From the IMG/VR virus record IMGVR_UViG_3300048672_001068, positions 1-44,264 of that record: a stretch of 44,264 nt of DNA, one strand, 5' to 3'. How positions within the stretch are numbered: position 1 is the first letter of the stretch; every line of letters begins with the position of its first letter. The DNA comes from a virus. This document shows, one piece after another, positions 17,233 through 25,236 of this stretch. The position numbers and the translations under genes are program-made. Below the pieces are notes generated by a model. That model made no database searches, was not told where the DNA came from, and worked only from the letters and a program-made list of their open reading frames with translations.

Positions 17233-19388
17233 CCTCCGCAATCAATATCGCGCTTACCCCTCCGCTGCCCGGAGATCAACCATCTGTGTTTGCGGCAAAA
17301 GCGACAGGCCTGGCTGCACAGTTGCCAGAGCTGGTTGCAGCGATGAACGCGCAAAATGCCGATAACAATGCCGCTGCAGCTCTGGCTGGGTCTGCTGCAG
17401 CGCAATCGGTGGCGGCTGCAGATAGTGTGTCAGGTGCTAATTTGGGGCGCTTGATGTTTGCCGTCGGTTCTGCGTGTGTGTTTTCGTTCACGTCGCCTAA
17501 TGTGATCGGCTGGACAAATTTCCGGTTTTTCACGCCGACTGCTACATCTGTGCAAGATACGCCGCGCCGCGTTGCCAACCGCACAGCTGCGGCGCTGACT
17601 GCTGGTCAGTGTCTGTACATCGACTTGGCCCTTGCTGACACAACGTCAGACATGGTGGTTACTGAGGCGACGATGTCAACGGCGTTGATGACAGATTTCA
17701 CCATCAGAAAAAAAATTCTGTTGGCATACAACTATCCAACAAACAACCTGGTCGGCGTACTCATCCCATATTTGCTTGCAGCCGAAAACAAATCTGCCGC
17801 TGCACCGGCTGCTGCTGCCAGCACAAATGCCCTGGCGGCCAGGCGCATGATCGTCGGTGCGATCACTGCAATCAGCTTCGCGTCCACGACTGCAACTGTC
17901 AGCATCTCCGAGGGGCGGGTCTATAAAGAAAACAACTTAGGCAATCACGAAGCCGTCATCGCTCCGCTGTCAGGTGCATCCTTGCTGATAAACCAGGGCA
18001 TCGTCGTTGATCTTGCTGCTGGGGCTGTGGACGGTTCTGGCCGCATCATTCCGACTGTCATCACAGTTGCATCGGGCTCTCAGACGGGTTGGCAGTCTGG
18101 CAGCAAGTACTTGCTTGCCGTCAACAGCGGCGCCGTGGTGCACGGGCTGTACCGCTCCACAGTAAGCCAACTCAATGCGATTGCAGCTCGTGTGCTTGTC
18201 GGCGGACGAGTAACTCAGGCGTATTGGGCAAGTGGTGCTGTCACAGTCAGCATCGCTGAAGGACGGGCGTACAAAGAAGCGAACCTGGGTGCGGTGTGGA
18301 AAACAATCGCTCCGCTCGATAATCAGACTCTTGCTGAAAATGAATGCCTGATCGTTGACCTGGCTGGTGGCAGTACTGACGGCAGCGGGCGCATCATCCC
18401 GACCAAGCTCAACATTGCGCAAAGCTCCGCGTCTGGCTGGCAGACTGCCGACAAGTACATTTTGACCGCAAATGTTGGCGGGTCACTGTCCGGCCACTAC
18501 ATCGACGATAGCTCTACTGCGGCGGACTACGCTACAGATGAAGTAGTGGTGGTGCAGCGCAGTGACGAGGTTGACATCTACATCAAAGGCAGCAATCCGT
18601 CATCAAACAAATACCTGCGCTACCGCATGCAGCGCAAGCCGGACGCTGCAATTAGCTCAGATGTCTGGCGAATCAATGAAGTGTGGGAGTGCTCGCGCAC
18701 AGCAGAATACACGTTCACAAGTTTGCTGAAACTCATCAACAACGGCGAGCTTGAAACTGCAATCAAGCAAACTGGGAAGCCAGATTTCATGGGTGGACCT
18801 GCCCACGGCGAAGAGGAATTGTTCAGCGTCACGATGCTGATTGACGGTACTGTTGTGGCCCTGGGCGGCACGGGTAGCTTCCGGTGTCGCAGGGTCGAAT
18901 TCATGCAGGGCAGCGACTTGTATGAAGTGGGTACGACACCCGCCAAGGCGAACAGGCTCGCAAAAAACTACAAACGCTGGGAGTTCAGCGCTGCGGGTAT
19001 TGAGCTGCGGCAGCGTGTAGTGTGGGAGGCTGCTGTTTCGCTCAATCAGACTTTTTTGTGCATGCTGCCGATCTTGCGCACAAGCGGCGCGGTTCAGGTT
19101 ACTGACACCGGATTCCGCAGCCCACTGTATGCAACAGAAGACATCACTGACACATCATTCACGATTGTGTTTTCAACTTCAGACATCGGCAAAGTCAGCG
19201 GGCCTTCCGGCTACAGCGCTGAGGTCCAGGTGCTGGATGGCTGGGACAAGCCAGGCCGGCAGTTCTTCATCAGCAACTCAGCGACATACAACAAGTTGTA
19301 CTTCGACTTCACGGGTGCGGGCTATACAACAGAAGTCGGCGAAGTGTTTTCTGCGCGGGCCATTTTCCGGCTCGATACTCGTAACTGA
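17229..19388 (+). CDS. Tail fibre / receptor-binding protein with internal repeat
   Basis: A 719-aa protein overlapping the previous gene by ATGA. The N-terminal 75 residues form an Ala/Asn-rich helical stalk (AAMNAQNADNNAAAALAGSA). Two tandem homologous modules follow at about residues 212-308 and 328-424: SISEGRVYKENNLG with VDGSGRIIPT and GWQSGSKYLL in the first, SIAEGRAYKEANLG with TDGSGRIIPT and GWQTADKYIL in the second, 116 codons apart. The last 290 residues are beta-rich with aromatic side chains and likely carry receptor contact. Codon use is visibly less GC-extreme than upstream genes, as expected for a host-range gene that is exchanged often. The fibre role is inference. Confidence 0.7.
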   Translation: MTSAINIALTPPLPGDQPSVFAAKATGLAAQLPELVAAMNAQNADNNAAAALAGSAAAQSVAAADSVSGANLGRLMFAVGSACVFSFTSPNVIGWTNFRFFTPTATSVQDTPRRVANRTAAALTAGQCLYIDLALADTTSDMVVTEATMSTALMTDFTIRKKILLAYNYPTNNLVGVLIPYLLAAENKSAAAPAAAASTNALAARRMIVGAITAISFASTTATVSISEGRVYKENNLGNHEAVIAPLSGASLLINQGIVVDLAAGAVDGSGRIIPTVITVASGSQTGWQSGSKYLLAVNSGAVVHGLYRSTVSQLNAIAARVLVGGRVTQAYWASGAVTVSIAEGRAYKEANLGAVWKTIAPLDNQTLAENECLIVDLAGGSTDGSGRIIPTKLNIAQSSASGWQTADKYILTANVGGSLSGHYIDDSSTAADYATDEVVVVQRSDEVDIYIKGSNPSSNKYLRYRMQRKPDAAISSDVWRINEVWECSRTAEYTFTSLLKLINNGELETAIKQTGKPDFMGGPAHGEEELFSVTMLIDGTVVALGGTGSFRCRRVEFMQGSDLYEVGTTPAKANRLAKNYKRWEFSAAGIELRQRVVWEAAVSLNQTFLCMLPILRTSGAVQVTDTGFRSPLYATEDITDTSFTIVFSTSDIGKVSGPSGYSAEVQVLDGWDKPGRQFFISNSATYNKLYFDFTGAGYTTEVGEVFSARAIFRLDTRN

Positions 19389-19399
19389 TTGAGATTGCC

Positions 19400-19774
19400 A
19401 TGAGTGACCTGAATACTCAAAAAAACCCGTGGGGCGGGCCAGACCGCCGCGCACAGACTGCATATCCGGCGGTGGCAGATGTGCGCTTGACCGATGAAAC
19501 CATCGAATATCTGGAGCAAAAAATAGCCCAGGCGGTGCGTGATGGCATCAAGGGTGCAATGACAGAGGACACTGCTGCCGCATTCTGGGGTGCCGGATTG
19601 CAGCTGCTGCAAAAGCAGGCGACCCAGCGTGCTGGCCAGATCGTCATCGGCGGGCTGGGCGGATTTTTGAAAAACATCATGCTGTTTTTGATGTTGGGTA
19701 GCCTGATGTACACCGTGGGCGGATGGACTTTGCTGTCCGCGTTTTACAAAAGCATGTTTGGGAGCGGATCATGA
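19400..19774 (+). CDS. Small membrane protein, possible holin or lysis accessory
   Basis: A 124-aa protein with a charged N-terminal half (VRLTDETIEYLEQKIAQAV, likely helical) and one clear membrane segment near residues 88-112 (GFLKNIMLFLMLGSLMYTVGG). It overlaps the endolysin start by ATGA, so the genes are coupled. That arrangement suits a type of holin, antiholin or pinholin. A second membrane protein of the 3TM holin family follows the endolysin, so this one could instead be an accessory. Confidence 0.6.
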   Translation: MSDLNTQKNPWGGPDRRAQTAYPAVADVRLTDETIEYLEQKIAQAVRDGIKGAMTEDTAAAFWGAGLQLLQKQATQRAGQIVIGGLGGFLKNIMLFLMLGSLMYTVGGWTLLSAFYKSMFGSGS

Positions 19775-20286
19775 TCACGTTTGACAAGGCATTTGACCGA
19801 CTCATCGGGCACGAGGGCGGGTATTCTGATAACCCAGATGACCCTGGAAACTGGACAGGTGGCAAGCGTGGAGCCGGGCTGCTGAAGGGTACGAAGTACG
19901 GCATTGCAGCCAACACTTATGGCCACCTCGATATCAAAAACCTGACACTCGATCAGGCCAAGGCCATTTACTTGGAGGATTTTTGGGGTGTGGTGGGTGA
20001 CAGCACGCACCCGGCCATCAAGTTCCAAGTGTTTGACGCGGCTGTCAATCACGGGCGTGGCAACGCGCTGCGCCTGTTGCAGCGTGCCGTTGGTGTAGCC
20101 GATGACGGCATATGGGGCCGATTGTCTCAGCAGGCCCTGGATGCCATGCCGCACAACGATGTGCTGCTGCGCTTTCTGGGGCACCGCCTGAAACTGTGGG
20201 CCAGCCTCAAGTCATTCGATGATTTTGGCCGGGGCTGGGCACGGCGAGGCGCGGAAAACCTGCTTTTGGCAGCGGAGGACAACTGA
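19771..20286 (+). CDS. Endolysin, GH108 N-acetylmuramidase
   Basis: A 171-aa peptidoglycan hydrolase. The N-terminal signature IGHEGGYSDNPDDPG at residues 12-26 includes the catalytic Glu15 of glycoside hydrolase family 108. TKYGIAANTY follows, and FDAAVNHGRGNALRLLQRAV with DDGIWG marks the C-terminal peptidoglycan-binding subdomain. No signal peptide or signal-anchor is seen, so release should depend on a holin. The start at 19771 overlaps the upstream stop (ATGA); a longer upstream frame has no support. Confidence 0.92.
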   Translation: MITFDKAFDRLIGHEGGYSDNPDDPGNWTGGKRGAGLLKGTKYGIAANTYGHLDIKNLTLDQAKAIYLEDFWGVVGDSTHPAIKFQVFDAAVNHGRGNALRLLQRAVGVADDGIWGRLSQQALDAMPHNDVLLRFLGHRLKLWASLKSFDDFGRGWARRGAENLLLAAEDN

Positions 20287-20287
20287 C

Positions 20288-20803
20288 ATGGCCCCCATCG
20301 CCATTGCAATGGGCTTGGCCCAATTTGCCCCCCAGCTTGTGCGCTGGCTGACGGGTTCTGGCAAGGCTGAAGAAGTGGCCCAAAAAGTGATTGGAGTGGC
20401 TGAGTCAGTCACGGGCATGCAGGGCAAGTTCGCTCTGGATGCCATTGCGGCAGACCCAGCGGTGGCCCTGGAATTTCGCAAATCCATTGCCGCTCAGGAG
20501 GCCGATCTGGATAAGGCTTTTCTGGCAGACGTTGCCGACGCTCGGGCACGAGACAAGGCATTAGGTCTTGCTGGCCAGCGCAACTGGCGGGCTGACCTGA
20601 TGCTGCTTCTGGCGGTGCTGGTCACCGTAGCCCTGGTGCTGCTGGTGTGGCGTGACCCGGGCGTGAATGAGTATTTGAAAGGGATCGTCACCCTGGTGCT
20701 GGGGCGCTTCCTGGGTTACCTGGACAACATCTACAACTTTGAATTTGGTAGTACAAGGTCAAGTAAGGCCAAAGACGTGACTATTGAGCAGCTGTCGAGG
20801 TAG
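20288..20803 (+). CDS. Holin of the 3TM family
   Basis: A 171-aa protein beginning one base after the endolysin stop. The N-terminus is a hydrophobic/amphipathic helix (IAIAMGLAQFAPQLVRWL). A soluble helical part follows with Ala/Asp/Glu (AQEADLDKAFLADVADARAR), then two strong membrane segments at about 107-126 and 132-150, separated by a WRDPGVNEY loop. This is the layout of the phage/GTA 3TM holin family. It would time lysis by permeabilising the inner membrane. No separate spanin gene is evident after it. Confidence 0.8.
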   Translation: MAPIAIAMGLAQFAPQLVRWLTGSGKAEEVAQKVIGVAESVTGMQGKFALDAIAADPAVALEFRKSIAAQEADLDKAFLADVADARARDKALGLAGQRNWRADLMLLLAVLVTVALVLLVWRDPGVNEYLKGIVTLVLGRFLGYLDNIYNFEFGSTRSSKAKDVTIEQLSR

Positions 20804-20829
20804 GTCAGTCATCTGACCAATGAAAAATA

Positions 20830-20865
20830 CCTGGGCGTGACCACTGCCCGGGGATTTTGTTTTTG
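20830..20865 (+). terminator. Intrinsic terminator closing the late operon
   Basis: CCTGGGC at 20830-20836 pairs with GCCCGGG at 20846-20852 (7 bp, one G-U) around a 9-base loop. It is followed by GATTTTGTTTTT. It lies 27 bases after the last lysis gene and before attP. Confidence 0.85.
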
Positions 20866-20969
20866 GAATCAGCGTTTTTTCGGTATAGGTAACAAAGCCT
20901 GAATTCTGGCTGTTTTTGGAATATCAAATCAGCCGCAAACCAGCGCCAATGCTGGTTTTTGCAATGGGC

Positions 20970-21014
20970 CTTCTAAGCCGGTTGTCGTTGGTTCGATCCC
21001 AACCGGGCAGGCCA
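20970..21014 (+). other. attP core: 3' half of tRNA-Arg(UCU)
   Basis: The segment has exact tRNA geometry. It shows an anticodon loop CTTCTAA with anticodon TCT at 20972-20974, a 3' anticodon strand GCCGG, and a 5-base variable loop. A perfect T-arm follows (GTTGG - TTCGATC - CCAAC, 20987-21003), then acceptor strand CGGGCAG, discriminator G and CCA at 21012-21014. No matching 5' half lies upstream. A tRNA 3' end next to an integrase gene is the usual attP, letting integration rebuild the host tRNA gene. Confidence 0.88.
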
Positions 21015-21091
21015 TACGCAGCAACAAAACGCAGCTATCAATTCTGAATTTTTGGAATTGCATTTCCGTGTTTTTGGAATATGGCCCGCCG

Positions 21092-22180
21092 TCACCCAGA
21101 AGGCGTTGCCCGCTTCACGGCCCGGCGGTCGTACACGCGGTTGATCATTCTGCCGTCGCTGTGCAGGGTTGCATCCTGGGTGTCCAGGTCGCCGCGCTGT
21201 AGTTTGGCGCTCACGCCCATCGGGCGGCAGTCCTGCAGGTTGAACGGCTGAAACGGCACCCGGTCGGCATCGGCCAGTTTTTGGGCGGCTGCCATCAGGT
21301 CATCCAGCACATGTCTCCAACCGGATTTGGTGTACCGCTGCCCCCTCAAATTCCCAAAAACCAGTATCGATCCGGCGTAGCGTTTCACGGCCAGCACTTC
21401 GTCAATCGTGCTGCGCAGCTCGGGGCTCCACTCAATCAGCACTGCGGGTTTGGTCTTGTCTTTTTGGTCGCGCCAGGTCAGTCCATCTGGCCCGATGGCA
21501 TCGCGTGTGAGTCCGCGCACCTCGAATGACCGGCGCACGCACAGGCTGGCGGTTTTGAGTGCCAGGGCCACGATGAGCCATGCTCCGCCGTGGGCACGGC
21601 CTGCCCGCAAGGCGTAGTCCATCTCGGTGTTGGTCACCAGCCGGGTGGATTTGGCCGTCTTGTTTTTGCGCAGGCCTTGCAGGGGGTTGGTTTCGATCAT
21701 GCCCAGGCGCACGGCGTACTCCAGCAGCAGGCGAGCCAGGGCCATTTCTTTGTTGCCCTTTTCGGGGCGGTGGCTCACCACGCATGCATCCAGGTACTCG
21801 TAGGCCATGGGCTTGGTGATTTCCCACACCTCCAGGTGCCCAAATGCTTTGCGCAGGTTTTCGGCTTCGCGGCGGTTTTCGGCCAGGGTGGAGTCGGCGC
21901 GTTTGTTGGGGTCGCCACGGGGCATGGCATCCTGGGCGGAAAACCATGCGTCGATCAGGCCGCCCCATCCGCCCGCTGGCCGGTCTTCTTTCACCCTGGC
22001 TGATTCTTCGATGGCCCGGCGGCGCAGGGTGGCCACCTGGTCGGCATCGTCAGCCGGGCACTGGTAGCGGAATTCCCAGCGCCCGCTGCGCATTTTGTAG
22101 CCGATGGAGTAAACCCGCGTGCCCATGCGCTGGTAAACACGGTAGGGCAGGCCGTCGGCCTTGATGCGGCGGCGGATCAT
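21092..22180 (-). CDS. int: Tyrosine recombinase integrase
   Basis: A 362-aa phage integrase. The N-terminal part has an arm-binding-like region, then the SAM-like core-binding domain (about 95-170) and catalytic domain (about 180-362). Catalytic residues visible are Arg216/217 in CVRRSFEVRGL, Arg319 in QDCRP, His340 in LHSDGRM and the nucleophile Tyr350 in NRVYDRR. The box II histidine normally three residues before Arg319 is replaced by Gln316. ATG 22180 overlaps the stop of the upstream excisionase-like gene (TGATG), so the two are coupled. The gene ends 78 bases from the tRNA-derived attP core. Confidence 0.93.
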   Translation of the reverse strand: MIRRRIKADGLPYRVYQRMGTRVYSIGYKMRSGRWEFRYQCPADDADQVATLRRRAIEESARVKEDRPAGGWGGLIDAWFSAQDAMPRGDPNKRADSTLAENRREAENLRKAFGHLEVWEITKPMAYEYLDACVVSHRPEKGNKEMALARLLLEYAVRLGMIETNPLQGLRKNKTAKSTRLVTNTEMDYALRAGRAHGGAWLIVALALKTASLCVRRSFEVRGLTRDAIGPDGLTWRDQKDKTKPAVLIEWSPELRSTIDEVLAVKRYAGSILVFGNLRGQRYTKSGWRHVLDDLMAAAQKLADADRVPFQPFNLQDCRPMGVSAKLQRGDLDTQDATLHSDGRMINRVYDRRAVKRATPSG

Positions 22181-22446
22181 CACGCAGCCCGCCGGGGTTG
22201 CTGTTGTTGCCGCATGAAGGCAAGGTTGGCGGTGCGCTGCGGCTGCTGGGTTTGGCCCTGCTGTCCACGGCACACCGCATCGTAGTGCGCCCGCTCCAGC
22301 ACCACGCCAGTGCGCGACATGAAGGCGCGGTGGAACCCACGTCTGTGCAGCACGTTGAGCTGCTGGTTGGGTTGCTTGTAGCCAGTCAGATGCTCAAGTT
22401 CAGCGGGGGTCAGTGTGATGGTGGTGGTTGGGTGCTCGGTGGTCAT
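22180..22446 (-). CDS. Excisionase-like DUF4224 protein
   Basis: An 88-aa protein with LTPAELEHLTGYKQPNQQLN followed by LHRRGFHRAFMSRTGVV and LERAHYDAV, the pattern of the DUF4224 family. These are small winged-helix proteins found directly upstream of phage integrases. It likely acts as recombination directionality factor. The C-terminus is Gln-rich. It overlaps int by one base and the upstream gene by four, so it is in the early leftward operon. Confidence 0.75.
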   Translation of the reverse strand: MTTEHPTTTITLTPAELEHLTGYKQPNQQLNVLHRRGFHRAFMSRTGVVLERAHYDAVCRGQQGQTQQPQRTANLAFMRQQQQPRRAA

Positions 22447-22745
22447 GATTTGATTGCTCCAACGTCATTGGCTGCGCACTTCACACATACGGCCATTTCA
22501 AATGTGAATGGCCCTTTTTTCCTGTGGATTGCGCTGTACTGGTCTGTCTTTTCGCTCAGTTCTTGCGGGTATTTCCACTTGCCACAGCGCCCACATTGCT
22601 TTTGCCGCAGTCCAGCCTTGTGCTGCACCTCTGCCCATTCGTGCCACGCAAGGTATCCTTCCGGAGCCTGGTCGCCTGGCTTGAAATCTGGAGTGGTGCA
22701 GACGATTGCGGTAAATCCGCGCCCAGTTATGGATGTGCAGGTCAC
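22443..22745 (-). CDS. Small zinc-binding phage protein
   Basis: A 100-aa protein starting at GTG (GTGA overlap with the upstream stop). CGRCGKWKYPQEL and CVKCAANDVG supply four cysteines spaced as a zinc ribbon. A Trp-rich segment (YLAWHEWAEVQHKAGL) precedes them. I do not recognise a specific function; such proteins in early phage operons are often nucleic-acid or host-protein binders. Confidence 0.7.
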   Translation of the reverse strand: MTCTSITGRGFTAIVCTTPDFKPGDQAPEGYLAWHEWAEVQHKAGLRQKQCGRCGKWKYPQELSEKTDQYSAIHRKKGPFTFEMAVCVKCAANDVGAIKS

Positions 22746-22978
22746 GCGGTTACCCTTAAATTTGTTCCCTGTAGCACAGCCGATTGGTTGTGCGCAATTT
22801 CGACTTCATCTGCGCTCAACTTGCGCAGCGTCACCCATTGCCCGTAGGCTCCCTTTGTATACAGCCATCCGTAATCACGGGTAGAAGCATCAAGCTGTGC
22901 CGCGCAGTCTGGATTCACCTGCAACAACGTCAGCCCATTTGACAGTTTGTTGTATGGTTTGGATTGGTAAGTGGTCAT
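22742..22978 (-). CDS. Hypothetical early phage protein (78 aa)
   Basis: Good ribosome site AAGGAGA a few bases before the ATG. The protein contains LLQVNPDCAAQLDASTRDYG and WVTLRKLSADEVEIA, with no membrane segment or known motif. It overlaps both neighbours by four bases. Function unknown. Confidence 0.7.
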   Translation of the reverse strand: MTTYQSKPYNKLSNGLTLLQVNPDCAAQLDASTRDYGWLYTKGAYGQWVTLRKLSADEVEIAHNQSAVLQGTNLRVTA

Positions 22979-23172
22979 TTGTTTCTCCTTGCTGCCCGCT
23001 GCGCAGTGCGCCGGGCTTTTTGCTTGGTGCGGCTGGCGGCACGTTTGCTTTTTTTGGTCGCTTTGCTGTGTGGCTGGGGTGTCCAGCCGCGCAAAAGTGG
23101 GGCGGTGTATGTGTGCACCCCAACGGCTGAGGCCACCCCGATTGCGAGTGCGGCAAGTGCTGCGCCTCTCAT
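22975..23172 (-). CDS. Small basic protein with N-terminal membrane segment
   Basis: A 65-aa product. Residues 1-19 are a hydrophobic Ala/Gly/Val segment (GAALAALAIGVASAVG), either a signal or an anchor. The rest is strongly basic (KATKKSKRAASRTKQKARRT). ATG 23172 overlaps the upstream stop (ATGA). The charge suggests a cytoplasmic tail that could bind nucleic acid or acidic lipid. Function unknown. Confidence 0.6.
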   Translation of the reverse strand: MRGAALAALAIGVASAVGVHTYTAPLLRGWTPQPHSKATKKSKRAASRTKQKARRTAQRAARRNK

Positions 23173-23870
23173 GCCTTCACCTCTGTCCATGCCATCGGCA
23201 GATTGATCGCCTCACCCTTGCCGCTGCGCACCCGCGCAATGGCCAGATCCACGGCGGTGCGGTATTCGCCGTAGCTCAGGTGGCTGAGCTGGAACTCGTG
23301 CAGCTCGGCCAGCAGGCGCACCGCTTCCGCCTCGGCTGGGCTCAGTTCGGTGGCGGCCCAGGTGGGCGGGGTGTCGTGTTCTCCGGCGCGGGCCGCAATG
23401 GCATTCAGCACGCGCTCGATGTCGTCAAAGTATCCGGTCATGCCGCGCACGCCACGGCCCACCGACTCAATGGCGCGGCCTGTGTTGAGAGCGCTGCACA
23501 GATGTTCCCAGGCGCGGCGGTCGCCTTTGCCCTGGGCCATCGCTTCGGCGGCGGTGCGGATTGGCCCGGCGATGGTGGCCAGTTCTTTGGCCGTCAGGCG
23601 GGTGGCCTGGCCTGTGGCAATGCGCAGGGGTGTCCAGCCGTCTGTGGCGATTTCCAGCATGGTGATGCTGTTGTCGGCCCCCATCTTGATCTTGATGGCG
23701 GGCTGGCTGGCCGGTGTGGTGGGTGCTGTGATGGCTGCGGCCAGGGCTGGCCGGTGTGGCTTGAACTTGGGCCGCTTGAGTGGTGTCCAGCCGGTTGGGT
23801 TTGCCTGCCAGGGTGGTTGCGGCATGTTGGCCGTGGGGCCCTGCTGGAAGATGTTGGGTGTGGTGGTCAT
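23169..23870 (-). CDS. Hypothetical early phage protein (233 aa)
   Basis: ATG 23870 overlaps the upstream stop (ATGA). The first 70 residues are Pro/Ala-rich and probably disordered. The remainder is helical, with LTAKELATIAGPIRTAAEAM, a GDRRAWEHLCSALNTGRAIE block and LSPAEAEAVRLLAELHEFQL. The pattern is seen in conserved proteins of betaproteobacterial phages, but I cannot name a function. Confidence 0.65.
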   Translation of the reverse strand: MTTTPNIFQQGPTANMPQPPWQANPTGWTPLKRPKFKPHRPALAAAITAPTTPASQPAIKIKMGADNSITMLEIATDGWTPLRIATGQATRLTAKELATIAGPIRTAAEAMAQGKGDRRAWEHLCSALNTGRAIESVGRGVRGMTGYFDDIERVLNAIAARAGEHDTPPTWAATELSPAEAEAVRLLAELHEFQLSHLSYGEYRTAVDLAIARVRSGKGEAINLPMAWTEVKA

Positions 23871-24301
23871 GGCTTGAGCATTCCGGGTGGGATTTTTGCC
23901 ATTGGCTCCCATCCGCAAAAGTGCCGGATGTTGGCCTCGGTCAGGTGGCCGATGGTTCCGGACCCTGTGTTGTTGAGCAAGTGCAGCTTCACGCCGCGCG
24001 GGGTGGCTGGCGTGATGGGCAGCCAGTAGCGGTCAGTGGCCACGGCCACGGTGCCGGTGTGGTTGGTGGTGTGGGTGGCCGTGTGGCTGGTGGCCGCCTG
24101 TGGCTGCGGGCAGTAATGGCCCAGCAGGCCTGCCGGGCGCATGCGCTCCAAAACGTCCACACGGTCGGCCAGTCGGAGCAGTTCTTTGGCGGCTGCGCTG
24201 AGGTGCATTTGCTTGACCGCTGGCCAGCCGTCTGGCGTGTGGTCAATTTCAAAATCCTCAAAAATCACAGCAATGGAGCGGGCGTTTTCGGTGTCAGTCA
24301 A
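23867..24301 (-). CDS. Hypothetical early phage protein (144 aa), TTG start
   Basis: It starts at TTG 24301 (TTG ACT GAC), preceded by a strong GGGAGG, and overlaps the upstream methyltransferase stop by eight bases. The same junction arrangement occurs at 24809. The protein has acidic VIFEDFEIDHTPDGWPAV, a helical LSAAAKELLRLADRVDVLE and a His/Thr-rich middle. No recognised domain. Confidence 0.65.
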   Translation of the reverse strand: MTDTENARSIAVIFEDFEIDHTPDGWPAVKQMHLSAAAKELLRLADRVDVLERMRPAGLLGHYCPQPQAATSHTATHTTNHTGTVAVATDRYWLPITPATPRGVKLHLLNNTGSGTIGHLTEANIRHFCGWEPMAKIPPGMLKP

Positions 24302-24809
24302 CGTGGCCTCCCTCTGTCTTCATGAACACAAGCCAATGCGTCAACCCACTTCGCCCGGAAACTTGGCCGAAAAGTGGTTTTTCTGGTGTCAGCGCCAGTA
24401 CGTCGCGCAGCTTGACTTGCGTTTCGTTCCACTTGAAAACCAGCACCCCATCGCTGGCCAGCACGCGAAAACACTCACTGAAACCGGCGCGTAAGTCATC
24501 GCGCCAGTCTTGTCCAAGTTTTCCGTACTTGGCCGCCAGCCATGAGCGCGGCCCGGCCTGAACAAGGTGCGGTGGGTCAAATGCCACGAGCTTGAAAGAC
24601 CCATCCGGGAAGGGCATGGATCGAAAGTCCATGATGGTGTCAGGCTGAATGTGCAGCGTTCTGGTGCCGCTTTTGTTACGCGGGCTGTTGTCGGTGACCA
24701 CCATGGTTTCCTGCCTGATGTCTCCAAACAATGCTCTGGGGTCGTGTTTATCGAACCACATCATTCGAGTTCCGCAGCAGGGGTCAAGGGTCTGAATTTG
24801 ATCAGTCAA
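24294..24809 (-). CDS. SAM-dependent amino-methyltransferase
   Basis: A 171-aa class I methyltransferase. LDPCCGTRMMWFD at residues 8-20 is the SAM-binding strand-loop, and AFDPPHL (DPPH at 78-81) is the catalytic motif of N6-adenine/N4-cytosine amino-methyltransferases. FSECFRVLASDGVLVFKW is the core strand after it. The family is common in phage early regions and may protect phage DNA against host restriction. I place the start at TTG 24809 because GGGAGG lies just upstream and the SAM motif then begins at residue 8; the longer ATG-started frame runs through the upstream gene. Confidence 0.82.
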   Translation of the reverse strand: MTDQIQTLDPCCGTRMMWFDKHDPRALFGDIRQETMVVTDNSPRNKSGTRTLHIQPDTIMDFRSMPFPDGSFKLVAFDPPHLVQAGPRSWLAAKYGKLGQDWRDDLRAGFSECFRVLASDGVLVFKWNETQVKLRDVLALTPEKPLFGQVSGRSGLTHWLVFMKTEGGHVD

Positions 24810-25236
24810 CGTGGCCTCCCTCAGTGTTATTGGTTGGTAGGCGGTAATCCCCATCGCTGCGTGGGTAAATCTCAATCAGTTCGCCGCGCTCAATTTGCGC
24901 TGTCATATTGGTGTACGCAATGATCGAGCTGGGGCGGTGGTGGTCAAGTTCAGGGAGGGTGCAGAAATCAGACGGGCGCACGCCATACAGCTCAGCCAGC
25001 TGAGCAACGCCAACGTAGTGCAGCTGCCCGTCAGTGGTCGAGCGAACATAGCCTGGGACAATCACGTATTTCGGCTCCGCTTTGGGTGCCTGCTGAATTT
25101 GCCGCGACTGATTGATACGCCAGCCGTGGCCAAACCACAGGCGCTGTTGAACTGTCCAGCTGATCGGAGAATTGCGAGAGCGCCCCAGGGCCTGAGCCTG
25201 ACGGCCCAGGGCTTCAAAGTGGGTTCGCGCTTTCAT
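24802..25236 (-). CDS. Hypothetical early phage protein (144 aa)
   Basis: It overlaps the upstream gene by ATGA and the methyltransferase start by eight bases. The N-terminus is basic (FEALGRQAQALGRSRN). The second half has VGVAQLAELYGVRPSDFCTL, which reads as a small HTH-like segment, and ends in NTEGGHVD. The ending is shared with the neighbouring methyltransferase because both stop codons lie inside the same ribosome-site module. Function unknown. Confidence 0.65.
   Translation of the reverse strand: MKARTHFEALGRQAQALGRSRNSPISWTVQQRLWFGHGWRINQSRQIQQAPKAEPKYVIVPGYVRSTTDGQLHYVGVAQLAELYGVRPSDFCTLPELDHHRPSSIIAYTNMTAQIERGELIEIYPRSDGDYRLPTNNTEGGHVD

Noticed and set aside
20844-21014. A complete tRNA gene.
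   Set aside because: Only the 3' half is present. CTGCCCG near 20844 matches the acceptor but is about 170 bases away and belongs to the terminator stem.
22971-24029. 352-aa plus-strand frame opposite early genes.
   Set aside because: It lies over three overlapping minus-strand genes linked by ATGA junctions and has no recognisable domain.
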